A stretch of 64,000 bases of DNA from Amycolatopsis keratiniphila subsp. keratiniphila. GTDB lineage: Bacteria; Actinomycetota; Actinomycetes; Mycobacteriales; Pseudonocardiaceae. The DNA is taken from the NCBI RefSeq assembly GCF_001620365.2, contig NZ_LQMT02000010.1, positions 150,142-214,141 on the forward strand. The letters run 5' to 3'. A program made the position numbers and the translations under genes. The notes beneath the pieces are model-generated. The model was not told where the DNA came from. It made no database searches and saw only the letters and a list, made by a program, of their open reading frames with translations. Shown one piece after another: positions 1 through 7,975 of this stretch; the stretch's first letter is position 1; every line of letters starts with the position of its first letter.

Positions 1-636
1 CTTCTCAACGATGGCAGCACCACCAGCAATTCATGGGTGAAACAGAGCGACAAGGACTACAAGTTCTTTGATCCGCGGCGCCCCGTGAAAGTTCCCACTC
101 CGGCACTCTGGATGCAAGCGATGACGGAACTCGACTTGCTGATTGTTGCCGTTCGGAACGTTCTTCGCGCCCAGGTCCGGCTCCCGGAGCAGCTGAAGAC
201 CTCGATGACGGACGACGACGTGCTGGAGCTACTGCGCAACGTCGCCGAACACTGGGACGAGGATGATGGCCCCTCCATCAGGACGCTCACGGAAGCACAC
301 CCCGAAGTGCTGGTGCATGGCATTACTTTCACAAACAAAGAGATTTGGATCGGCGGAAGGGTTCCCCTATCGCGCATTCGAGCATGGCTGCCTCGCGTGC
401 ATCACGCCCTCGTTTTATCCATTGAATCCATAGGCGAATCAGTGCTCGACGACATGGCGTCTCTGATAACAGGAGACGACACGTTGAGTTGGCCCCCTGA
501 CCGTCTCCGGTACCGCTACTGGAGCCTGCCCGTGGTCGACGAAAAGGACTGGCCGACGACAGAGATGCCGCCGGAGATGGCGCACCTGATCCAGGAACGG
601 TTCCGAAACCTTCGCGAGCGCGACGTAGCCGACTAG
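1..636 (+). CDS. Partial cargo protein of element A with a HEPN-like RNxxxH motif
   Basis: The frame is open from base 1, so the true start probably lies outside the window; a GTG at 37 is the first internal candidate and gives 199 aa. No signal peptide or membrane segment is visible. The part from the GTG looks helical and contains RNVAEHWDE at residues 67-75, which fits the R-x4-H (RNxxxH) signature of HEPN-fold proteins, many of which are RNases of defence or toxin-antitoxin systems. I do not recognise the whole protein, so this is motif-level inference only. It converges on the recombinase operon of element A and lies on the element side of the dprA break, so it is probably cargo. Base composition is milder than in the neighbouring recombinase genes. 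Confidence 0.55.
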   Translation, partial: LLNDGSTTSNSWVKQSDKDYKFFDPRRPVKVPTPALWMQAMTELDLLIVAVRNVLRAQVRLPEQLKTSMTDDDVLELLRNVAEHWDEDDGPSIRTLTEAHPEVLVHGITFTNKEIWIGGRVPLSRIRAWLPRVHHALVLSIESIGESVLDDMASLITGDDTLSWPPDRLRYRYWSLPVVDEKDWPTTEMPPEMAHLIQERFRNLRERDVAD

Positions 637-739
637 ACACGGCGACGCGCTCGACGTAGTCAAAGCTTCCGCAGTTCAAAGCTATATTCGCGCGAAATTC
701 TCGATACTACGGCGGAACCCGGGGCCTAGTGCTGGCTAC

Positions 740-1240
740 TCAGGTCGCTGGGCGGTGAAGTGACCGGACGTTGTCGGGCGCGGCGGCGCTTGCTCGGAGC
801 TGCTGGTTCTCGACCTCCAGGACGTGGACGACTCGGGCGAACCGTTCGTTGCCTGCTTTGAGGTCGTCACGCTCCTGGGTGATTTTCGCCAGCTTCTCTC
901 GCAGTGTGTCGTTTTCGCGATGAAGGTCCTCAGCGAAGGCAGGCCGGGTGTTCTGGGCCTTGACCAGTGCGTTGAACAGGTCCTTGAGGCCGGTGTGCTT
1001 GTGGGTCAACTTGTTGCGTAGCAGTCCGGCCTCCGCGGCAAGGGACTTGATCGTCAGCTTGCCGTCCGACCGGAGCGGGACTCCGGCGAGCAACCGGATC
1101 ATCGCGTCGGTGATCGCGGTGATCTCTTCCGCGTCGGCCGTGCCGCGGCCCCCGGCGGCGGTGGCTGCCTGGGCGAGCAGCTGGCCGATGCCGGTGGCGA
1201 TCTGAGCTACGGGTCCGGATTTAGGTTCGAGGTCGGTCAC
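740..1240 (-). CDS. Coiled-coil accessory protein of element A (TnpC-like)
   Basis: The protein has 166 aa with a GTG start overlapping the stop of the upstream recombinase (GTGA). The N-terminal third carries a putative helix-turn-helix-like stretch (around residues 60-85, KLTIKSLAAEAGLLRNKL). A long heptad-patterned coiled coil follows (about 105-152). The same architecture, a small DNA-binding-like head followed by a coiled coil, is seen in the DUF6262/TnpC protein of element B in this window, and a small third protein is part of Tn554-type transposition modules. It is the last gene of a four-gene translationally coupled operon. The likely role is recombinase accessory factor; this is inferred from position and architecture. 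Confidence 0.6.
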   Translation of the reverse strand: MTDLEPKSGPVAQIATGIGQLLAQAATAAGGRGTADAEEITAITDAMIRLLAGVPLRSDGKLTIKSLAAEAGLLRNKLTHKHTGLKDLFNALVKAQNTRPAFAEDLHRENDTLREKLAKITQERDDLKAGNERFARVVHVLEVENQQLRASAAAPDNVRSLHRPAT

Positions 1241-3402
1241 TGGGGTGGCTCCGGGGACGGGGTGGGCTTGCTGTGTTCATGTTGGTCGATGATCTTGAGT
1301 AGCTTCTGGCGGCGTTGCTCGTGGCGTTGCTGGATGGGGTGGGGGTGCAGACCGGTGTTGATCTCGTCTTGGAGGGCGGCTGCTTCGCGGCGGGCGCGTT
1401 CGATGTGGGTGTCTGTGCGGGCGATGTTGCCGCAGGCGGTGTTGCAGCGGTCGAAGGTCGGGGTGCCGGTGCGGCGGCTGGGGTTGCCGCGGTGGGGGTC
1501 GCAGAGTGCCTTGAGCGGGTTGTGGTTGCAGGCCAGCAGCGCGTCGTCGTGGTCGAATACCCGTAGTCGCGGGTTGTTCAGCAACGCGCGGTGTTGCCGG
1601 GCGGTGAGGTGGCTGCCCTGGAAGGTGGCGGTGAACTCGGCGGCGCCTGCCTGGTAGCGCTCGGCGGCGGGGCCGCTGACGTGTTCGCCGTCGCGCAGGC
1701 GCTCGGCGGCGTGAGTCAGGGTGTCAGCCAGGGTGCGAGCTCGTTCGAGATCGAGGATCTCCGTCATGTCCATGCCTGCGCGGGATCCGTATGCCTCACT
1801 CATGGTCAGTTGCAAGTGTCCGTATTGGACTCCGAGGGCGACGCGGCCGCCGGGGAGTCTGTTGATGAACCAGCCGACGGTCTGACGGAGTCGAGATAGG
1901 ACAATCGCTCCGGCCGGGTCGGCTGGGATGAGTTCGTGGTCGCGTTCGTGCTGGTGTGCGAGTTCGTTGGCGAGGGTGACGAACCGTTCGATCCGGGCGG
2001 TCGCGGCGACGGGGGGCAAACTCTGGCCCCGCCAGGCAGCTTTCTCGGAAGGCCCGCCAGTGTCGAGCGGGAACAAGAGATCACCCGGATTGGTGAGCCG
2101 TTCCAGCACGGCGATAGCCGTGGCGACCGGTGCGATGACGATCCAGGGCTGTTCGCGGATCTCGCCATCGGTGATGGTGTTGCCCTCGTCATCGGTGACA
2201 CCCTTGAAGTGCAGCCCCGTGACGAGGTGACGGACAACGCCGTCATTGTCGCTGCCCGCTGCGGTGCAGCAGCCGTGTCGCAAGTGGAGCACTTCCTCCG
2301 GGCGCATGCCGGAGAGGTAAGACACCACGATCAGGCAGGCGGTTTTCAGGTTCATGACGAGCACCGGGGCCTGGTCGAGGTCGATGCCCTCCAGCCAGGG
2401 TTTCGCGTTGATCCGGCCGGTGATCGGGACGTCGAGGTTGGCGCCGTCGTTGAGCGGGCGTTCCCGCAGTTGTGCCCGGTCCCGGTTGATGACGACTCTC
2501 GCGGTCTGGATGGAGATGCCGAGGGTGCCGGCGATGTAGCGGACGTTGATAGCTGGCCGTGCGAAAGCCGGGCCGCGGTTGTTCTTGCCAACGCCGGGAA
2601 TCGGCTGTCCGGTGGCGCGCAGGTGCTCGAAGTAGGCCTGCAGGGTCTGCTCCTCGCCGGGTTTGCGCTCCGGCCGGATGTTGGCGAACAGCCTGGTGTG
2701 TTCGTCATGGCCAGCGAGGATGTCGCTGGCGAAGTCGGTGACGAACCGCAGGGCCCAGACCAGCAGAGGCGACATCGTGGCCGGATGAATGGGGACGCGG
2801 TGGTTGCGGCCCTTCGATGTGCGGGGCGCGACGAGGTAGTCGTCGGTGCCGTGCTCGTCCCAAGGCGGCATCGGGATCCGGTCCTGGGGCAGCAGGTAAG
2901 GGGAGTAAGCCCAGTGCCGGGTCAGGGCGAATAGCTGACGCAAGGCGTAGTTGCGGGTGCGTTCGGCATCGCGCAGAAAGATGGCGTAATCGGCCAAAGT
3001 CCCGGCGTCGACCGCAGTCATGGACGTGATCTTCCTGGTGAGCAGCCAGTCCGCGAAGCTTTTCCAGGCGCGGACGGTGTGCCGGAGGCTGCTGCCGGTC
3101 AGGCGAGGCCGGCTGGTGGACCCGGGACGAGCGAGGACGATGTCCGGGGTCGTGATGTTAATCAGGGCCCAGGTGAGGCGTTTGAAGGTGTCGCGGAACT
3201 CGGCCGGGAACCAGTCCCAGCTCACCGCGAGGCTCGTGGTGGTGGCCTTCGTGTGAAGGTAGGCCAGCTGCCAGGAGCTGTCGCCGAAGCGCGGCAGGTC
3301 TGCTGGCTTGACGCCGGGGCGCAGCAGCGCGTCGGGAAGCACCAGGTCTTCCGGGCCGGGATCGACCAGCGTGACGTCCGCTGAGCGAAAAGGGGAACTC
3401 AC
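1237..3402 (-). CDS. Tyrosine recombinase C of element A
   Basis: The 721-aa protein starts at a GTG at 3402 that overlaps the upstream stop (GTGA); the frame is open further upstream but that part is antisense-like to the neighbouring gene. An N-terminal SAM-like core-binding region (about 60-200) precedes a phage-integrase catalytic domain. The box I arginine is in SGMRPEEVLHLR. The later motifs are degenerate but present: RLRQTVGWF, a GH in YGHLQLTMSEAYG and a Tyr nearby. Four cysteines near the C-terminus (about residues 625, 634, 653 and 657) suggest a zinc knuckle, a feature of TnpB-like recombinases of actinobacterial Tn554-type elements. The size is about twice that of an ordinary integrase. 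It probably acts with the other two recombinases on the element ends. Confidence 0.8.
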   Translation of the reverse strand: MSSPFRSADVTLVDPGPEDLVLPDALLRPGVKPADLPRFGDSSWQLAYLHTKATTTSLAVSWDWFPAEFRDTFKRLTWALINITTPDIVLARPGSTSRPRLTGSSLRHTVRAWKSFADWLLTRKITSMTAVDAGTLADYAIFLRDAERTRNYALRQLFALTRHWAYSPYLLPQDRIPMPPWDEHGTDDYLVAPRTSKGRNHRVPIHPATMSPLLVWALRFVTDFASDILAGHDEHTRLFANIRPERKPGEEQTLQAYFEHLRATGQPIPGVGKNNRGPAFARPAINVRYIAGTLGISIQTARVVINRDRAQLRERPLNDGANLDVPITGRINAKPWLEGIDLDQAPVLVMNLKTACLIVVSYLSGMRPEEVLHLRHGCCTAAGSDNDGVVRHLVTGLHFKGVTDDEGNTITDGEIREQPWIVIAPVATAIAVLERLTNPGDLLFPLDTGGPSEKAAWRGQSLPPVAATARIERFVTLANELAHQHERDHELIPADPAGAIVLSRLRQTVGWFINRLPGGRVALGVQYGHLQLTMSEAYGSRAGMDMTEILDLERARTLADTLTHAAERLRDGEHVSGPAAERYQAGAAEFTATFQGSHLTARQHRALLNNPRLRVFDHDDALLACNHNPLKALCDPHRGNPSRRTGTPTFDRCNTACGNIARTDTHIERARREAAALQDEINTGLHPHPIQQRHEQRRQKLLKIIDQHEHSKPTPSPEPPQ

Positions 3403-5207
3403 GCGTCGAGCCTCCGATCGAGGACCTGGTCGATGAGAGCCCGGTCGCGGTCGGTCAAGCGGCCCCGCAGCGCCGCGCGCTCGCTGTCGGTGGTGTTGCT
3501 GGTGAGCAGGTCGCTGATCCTCGAGTAGTGCCCAGCCCAGTCCGTGCTCCAGATCTGAGGGTCGACCGCGGTTCGCAAGGCTGAGAGGGCATCGTGCAGG
3601 TAGATGATGCGCGGGAGGTGGCGGGAAGTCGCCAGACCGTTGTCGCAGCCGAAGCAGAGCAGGAACGACGCCGAACAGGGGCCGGCCGGAGTGAAGGGGC
3701 TGTGCTCGAAGTCGAGGCAGGCGCCGGTCGCGGTGTCCAGGTCGCCTTTGACCAGTTCCCGAACCCGCTCCAGCGGCATGCCGGCCTGCTCGGACAGTTC
3801 GGTGAGCTCCTCCGGGTCTGGGGTGGGTGAGGCCTTCAGCAGCCGCATCTTGACCATCGTGGCCGCGTGGTCGACTGCGCCCTGCAGGCCGGCGGCGATC
3901 ACGTCGGCCGACTCGGCGCGAACGGTGGCATTGCGCAGCAGGTAGACGTCTTCGTGGGTGCGCTGGGTGTTCTGCCGGGGGCCGCTGAACAGTGCCTGGT
4001 GGGTCCGCCGCAACCTGGCGGCAGCGACATCGAGCCGTCCGCCGTGCGGGGATTCCAGCGCGAGGGTGGCGTTCCAACCGTCGATGGATGACTTCGACGC
4101 CCCGATGAGCCAAGCGGACCTGTCCGGCCCGAGGCGTTGAGCTCGGTGCCCGACCAACAGTCGCGAGGTCGGCGTGCCGAGGCGTTGCATGCAGGCCCGT
4201 GCCTCCGCGGTGATGGTGACGACTTGGCGCAGGGCGTGACCGGCTGAGCCGTCGCCAAGGTCCACGAGACTGTTGCTGGCGTGCTTGCGTCCCGGGGGGC
4301 GCCGGTGCTTGAGGGTGGCGGCCCTGTGGATGGCGACGTCACCGATGCCGCCGTCGGGACGGAAGTCAGGGACATCCATCAGGTCCACAACGGACAAGTT
4401 CCAGCCTTCCTCACAGGCCAGCAGCGCCGCGAGCGCGCCGATCTCCAGGCCGCAGGGGAACAGCATCTTCAGGATGCTGGCGTAGCCGCCGGGAATTTTC
4501 AGACATGCCCGCTGGACCGGCTTGGTCAGAGTTCCGTCGTCATCGCGATCGAGGTCACCGGTGAGGGCGAGTTGATCGAGCAGTTCACCGACGTTGCTCT
4601 CGTCACTGCCAGCCGCGAACTCGCCCGCGCGGTAGCGGGCCAGCAGTGTCAGCCCGGCGGCGATACGCCTCTCGATGCGGTCTGCGGTTCGCCGCGCCGT
4701 GGACCGGATCAGCTTGAACTCAGGCAGTGTGTAGGCCTCGACCTGCTTCGACGCCTTGCGCTGGCGAGAGCGCACCTCCGCAGCCGCCCGCGTGTCCGGG
4801 GGAAGCGCATCGGTCTTGGCCAGGATCCTGCGGATCACTGAATGGCCCTCCGCTTCTTTCATGGTGCCGGAGAGCAGCCACTGCGACCAGATACCGGGCG
4901 TGATCTCGGCGACCCGGGCAGGAGGCACCGCGAGACCAGAAAGGAACGACAGGAATCTCTTGAGGTAGTTACCGTATTTCTCGCATGTCGCGTAGCGGAC
5001 CCAGGTGCCCGTCGACGAGCACAACCGCGCGAACGCCGTCACCGCTTCCTGCCGCAGCTCCTGCGGCCCGAGAGCCGTGTGGAAGTCGACCTTGCCGAGT
5101 TTCTCGCCATCCTCGGCGACCACGGTCACCACGAGTCCATCCGGGGACAGGTTGCTCGGTCGCCGATAGTCCGCGGGCGGGAGCGCGGCTCGACGGCCGG
5201 GGCTCAT
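3399..5207 (-). CDS. Degenerate tyrosine recombinase B of element A
   Basis: The 602-aa protein starts at an ATG at 5207 that overlaps the preceding stop (ATGA). The fold order resembles a phage integrase, but catalytic residues are missing. The box I position reads CGLEIGALAAL with no arginine, and the box II region reads ARLRRTHQALF instead of HxLRHT. A Tyr survives in THEDVYLLRN. A C-terminal cysteine cluster (about residues 497, 511, 518 and 521) may bind zinc. In RIT elements the middle recombinase is also part of a trio, so a structural or partner role is plausible, though catalytic loss here is only judged by eye. The neighbouring recombinase genes overlap it by 4 nt on both sides. Confidence 0.72.
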   Translation of the reverse strand: MSPGRRAALPPADYRRPSNLSPDGLVVTVVAEDGEKLGKVDFHTALGPQELRQEAVTAFARLCSSTGTWVRYATCEKYGNYLKRFLSFLSGLAVPPARVAEITPGIWSQWLLSGTMKEAEGHSVIRRILAKTDALPPDTRAAAEVRSRQRKASKQVEAYTLPEFKLIRSTARRTADRIERRIAAGLTLLARYRAGEFAAGSDESNVGELLDQLALTGDLDRDDDGTLTKPVQRACLKIPGGYASILKMLFPCGLEIGALAALLACEEGWNLSVVDLMDVPDFRPDGGIGDVAIHRAATLKHRRPPGRKHASNSLVDLGDGSAGHALRQVVTITAEARACMQRLGTPTSRLLVGHRAQRLGPDRSAWLIGASKSSIDGWNATLALESPHGGRLDVAAARLRRTHQALFSGPRQNTQRTHEDVYLLRNATVRAESADVIAAGLQGAVDHAATMVKMRLLKASPTPDPEELTELSEQAGMPLERVRELVKGDLDTATGACLDFEHSPFTPAGPCSASFLLCFGCDNGLATSRHLPRIIYLHDALSALRTAVDPQIWSTDWAGHYSRISDLLTSNTTDSERAALRGRLTDRDRALIDQVLDRRLDA

Positions 5208-6676
5208 GCGCTCACGTCCTGGGGGATGTCGAGGATCAGACCGGTCTGCTCGGCCAGGCGGGCGAGCAGTTCGTCGGCGCTCTCGTCGCTGGCGTCGTTG
5301 AGCAAAGTTTCCAGCTGCAAGCCCCGGACCGGTTCGAGGTAGACCGCCTTGGTGGTCTCCTCCGAGGCGTGGCCGAGCAGGTCCTTCACCAGGGACCACA
5401 CGTTGCCGTAAACAGTCTCGTAGTACTTGCGCTCCGCGGCGGTCAGGCCCAGGCGGCGGTCCATCGCGTAGTGCAGAGAGATCACCATCTGCAGCGCGAA
5501 CGAGTGGCGCAGCATGTGCGGCGAGCAGAACACCTTGAGCCCTTGGGCCTTGCAGCGGGCGTTCGCCAGCCCGAAGACCCGGTTCCAGGAGCGATAGCGC
5601 ATCGGCAGGCCGGTCTCGGTCAGCCAGATCGCCATCGGCTCGATCCCGTGCTCGCCCTCGATGTAGAGCTTCCGTCGGTCCAGATCGTCGAGATCGTCCA
5701 ATGTGGCCTTACCGGGGCGTCCTTGCTCGTCCACCCACTGCACCGAACCCCGATTGTTGATGCTCCGCACCAGCCAGCGCGCCGGAAGGGCGTCGTAGAC
5801 CCCGGACCGCTGGGCTCGCGCCACCACCTCGGCCCGGGTGCTCACCCTGTAGGCGTCGATCGCCTTGAGCGCCGAGCGAGAGACGTAGAAGTACCGGTCT
5901 GACCGTTTGGCCGTGGCTGTCGCGACGTGGGCGGCGTAGTACTGCTGGGTCACTGTGGTGTCCGGCAGCTCCGTCAACAGCAGCGAACCAGCTTCCCGCC
6001 GCCGCAGCCCGCTGCTGATCAGCAGGTCGGCGAACGCGGCATCACGCCCGTCGTTGCGGCCTCGCCAAGTCTCGTCGGGCAAGCCGTCCGCGGTGTAGCC
6101 GCGCAACCCGACATCCCGCCAGACCCGGTAGGCCCGGGGCGTCAACCACTTCACGTTGTAGCTGCGGGTGTCCGTGGGTGCCAGCTCCGGCACCTTTATC
6201 GAGCTGCCGTCCGGTAGCTGCTTCGTGCGCAGCACCACCGGGCTTCCGGTCATGTGGTGCCGGCTGACCGCCCAGTCGTAGAGCAAACGGAACGCCGCCA
6301 GCTCCCGTCCCCACTTCGAGCCGCCGATCCTGCCCGGGTTGTTCCTGTCCCGGCGTCGCCAGTACTCGTAGTCCTCGAGGTCTTCGGCCCGGATCTCGTC
6401 CCAGTTCCGATCCCGCTGCCACAGGAAGGTGAACAGCAGGCGGTAGTCCAGCACGTACGACTCCTGCGTCCCGCGCGCACGGGTCGCGAACCTCGAACGC
6501 CGGAAGAACTCGCTCAAGCGCGGATCTACTCGGTAGTTCGGTGCCACCAGAATGGGCTGCCGACTTCGGAACCCGAGCCGCTCTTCGCGGTCCGCGAGAT
6601 CAGGCCACGCATCGCCTTGAGTCAGACCGTGGGGCTCCGCCCCACCGGTCCAGAACAACCGCCACTCGCCCAGCAT
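5204..6676 (-). CDS. Catalytic tyrosine recombinase A of element A
   Basis: The 490-aa protein starts at an ATG at 6676; the reading frame continues upstream into dprA sequence read in the wrong frame, so that extension is rejected. It shows the full tyrosine-recombinase set: Arg225 in SSGLRRREAG, His387 and Arg390 in SPHMLRHSF, His436 in LLGHASEET and nucleophile Tyr446 in TKAVYLEPV. A core-binding domain lies at about 45-140. It is the first gene of the four-gene recombinase operon and is only about 50 bp from the dprA junction, so it is transcribed away from the element's right end. It is the most likely strand-exchange enzyme for this insertion. Confidence 0.88.
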   Translation of the reverse strand: MLGEWRLFWTGGAEPHGLTQGDAWPDLADREERLGFRSRQPILVAPNYRVDPRLSEFFRRSRFATRARGTQESYVLDYRLLFTFLWQRDRNWDEIRAEDLEDYEYWRRRDRNNPGRIGGSKWGRELAAFRLLYDWAVSRHHMTGSPVVLRTKQLPDGSSIKVPELAPTDTRSYNVKWLTPRAYRVWRDVGLRGYTADGLPDETWRGRNDGRDAAFADLLISSGLRRREAGSLLLTELPDTTVTQQYYAAHVATATAKRSDRYFYVSRSALKAIDAYRVSTRAEVVARAQRSGVYDALPARWLVRSINNRGSVQWVDEQGRPGKATLDDLDDLDRRKLYIEGEHGIEPMAIWLTETGLPMRYRSWNRVFGLANARCKAQGLKVFCSPHMLRHSFALQMVISLHYAMDRRLGLTAAERKYYETVYGNVWSLVKDLLGHASEETTKAVYLEPVRGLQLETLLNDASDESADELLARLAEQTGLILDIPQDVSA

Positions 6677-6728
6677 TCGTTCCAACAACCCCGCAACTTG
6701 ATCTTGGACAACACGGGGAATGTATACG

Positions 6729-6983
6729 GAACTCGATGTCTTCCGGGATGACGAGCCTGGTCTCGTCGGCCGCGGCCCGCTCCAGATCCCGCTCGGCGTA
6801 GTCGTGCGCTCGCCGCGCGGCCGTCTCGTCACGCACCTTCGGCGGGCAGTCGGCGCGCCGGACCCGTTCCGCGGCGACGACCGGGCCGACTTCGTCCACG
6901 AAGCAGGCCAAAGCGGGTGCCGGGGGCTCGGCCACGCGGAGGAGATACGACCGCGCGAGACGTTCGGCTTCGAGTTCACTCAT
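6729..6983 (-). pseudogene. dprA: dprA 5' fragment, interrupted by element A
   Basis: The first 85 codons of DprA remain (ATG at 6983, overlapping the comM stop as ATGA). The fragment has the N-terminal helical region typical of actinobacterial DprA and ends at RLVIPEDIEF, just where DprA normally continues with a Trp/Pro-rich stretch into the Rossmann fold. DprA loads RecA on incoming single-stranded DNA in natural transformation. The Rossmann-fold DNA-binding part is absent from the window, so the gene is inactivated unless the left junction allows re-initiation. The exact break could shift by a few bases because the other junction is not visible. Confidence 0.8.
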
Positions 6984-7579
6984 CCGGATGACCTCTCCCG
7001 GAAGTTCAGGGCCGCCGCGACCTCATCCGCCTCCGGCTTGTCGGCCCCCTTCAAATCGGCGAGTGTCCATGCGATGCGGAGGCAGCGGTCGGCGCCGCGT
7101 GCCGTGATCGCGCCCCTTTCCAACGCGCGGTCCAGCAGGGCCGTGACCTGCGACGGCAGGGCGAACTCACGGCGCAGCGCGGGGCCGGGTACCTCCGCGT
7201 TCGTGAGCCAGCCGTGCTCCGCCCAGCGTTTCGTGGCCCGCTCACGTGCCTCCAGCACCCGCTCCCGGACGGGCGCCGACGCCTCGGGCGGCTCACTCAG
7301 GTGCGCACTGAGCGCGGACAGCGGACGCAACCGAACCCGCAGATCCACCCGATCGAGTAGCGGCCCGGACAGCCGGCCCAAGTAGCGCCTTCGCACGGTC
7401 GACGAACACGTGCAGTCGGCGTCCTTCGCCGGGGCGCAAGGGCAGGGGTTGGTCGCCATCACCAGCTGGAACCGTGCCGGGTACCGAACTGCGCCCTTGA
7501 CCCTCGCGATCCGTACTTCGCCCTCTTCGAGCACCGTGCGCAGCGACTCCAGCCGTTCCGGGCCGAATTCGCACACCTC
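6980..7579 (-). pseudogene. comM: comM 3' fragment (C-terminal 199 codons)
   Basis: This encodes the C-terminal part of a ComM/YifB Mg-chelatase-like AAA+ helicase. It begins at EVCEFGPERLESLRTVLEEG, includes the MATNPCPCAPAKD cysteine cluster with further Cys downstream (CTCSS), and ends with the helical lid domain. It is continuous with the fragment at 15569-16480: joining the two at the boundaries of element B gives 304 + 200 codons in frame with an intact Walker B (ILFLDE). The hexamer brought by the element puts an ATG in frame directly before this fragment, so a 201-aa piece could in principle be translated, but it lacks the P-loop. Confidence 0.9.
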
Positions 7580-7585
7580 GGCCAT
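7580..7585. other. Element-side coupling hexamer GGCCAT
   Basis: Six bases lie between host comM sequence (up to 7579) and the 12-bp terminal repeat of element B. They differ from the hexamer at the other junction (GTCGAG, 15569-15574), which belongs to intact comM. This is the pattern left by tyrosine recombinases that exchange strands around a non-homologous 6-bp core, as in Tn916 and Tn554. GGCCAT was probably carried in from the previous insertion site. Confidence 0.7.
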
Positions 7586-7597
7586 TTAACCGACTGG
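7586..7597 (+). repeat. Left terminal inverted repeat of element B
   Basis: TTAACCGACTGG is the exact inverse of 15557-15568; similarity stops abruptly after 12 bp. It directly abuts the 6-bp coupling sequence and is the probable core recombinase-binding site. Confidence 0.85.
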
Positions 7598-7975
7598 AGT
7601 TGATCAGCAACGAGGCTTGAGCTGGTGTTTCATGTCGCACCCATGTGTGTGACGTCAGGCTAGCGGGCCCGGACAGTGTCATTGACGAGTTATCACGCGG
7701 GGTGGAGGTGGGGCTTCCCTGCCGCGGCGGCCAACAGAACGTCGAACCACTGAACGTGTCCCACCACGGCCGCAACGCCAAGAATCGGGGAGCATCTCAT
7801 CGATGACACCAGGAAACGCCGGGACGACCTATCGCCAACCAGGTGCCGAGTATCGAGGCTTCAGACCGCAGCAAGCTGAGCTATCTTCCAATTTCGCGCG
7901 AACGGAGCGGCGCCTGTAACGTCCGGCGCCACCAGGACGTCATACCGTAAATAGCCCTACGACTGAAGGCGTCCT
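7598..7975. other. Non-coding left end of element B
   Basis: This 378-bp stretch between the terminal repeat and the membrane-protein gene shows no convincing gene. It includes a short inverted repeat GGCGCC...GGCGCC at about 7912-7933. The AT-rich bases just before 7976 may hold the promoter of the membrane-protein gene, but no clear -10/-35 pair or Shine-Dalgarno can be assigned. Confidence 0.45.

Larger units (their letters stand above)
1..6728. mobile_element. Element A: Tn554/RIT-like element inserted in dprA (left end outside window)
   Basis: The right boundary lies at about 6728, where the dprA reading frame stops resembling DprA after Ile-Glu-Phe (codon 85) and becomes sequence leading into a recombinase gene. 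The rest of dprA is not found in the window, so the element must run past base 1. It contains three minus-strand tyrosine-recombinase genes and a coiled-coil gene joined by 4-nt overlaps (740-6676), plus a plus-strand cargo gene. Three recombinases in a row is the recombinase-in-trio (RIT) layout, and the small helical last gene recalls tnpC of Tn554. Terminal repeats cannot be defined because only one end is present. Confidence 0.75.

Noticed and set aside
6677..6979. Upstream extension of recombinase A to 591 aa
   Set aside because: The extra residues are dprA sequence read in a shifted frame across the insertion joint; ATG 6676 gives a normal N-terminus.
7293..7781. 162-aa minus-strand frame spanning the left end of element B
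   Set aside because: It runs across the host/element joint in a frame other than comM and has no conserved features.
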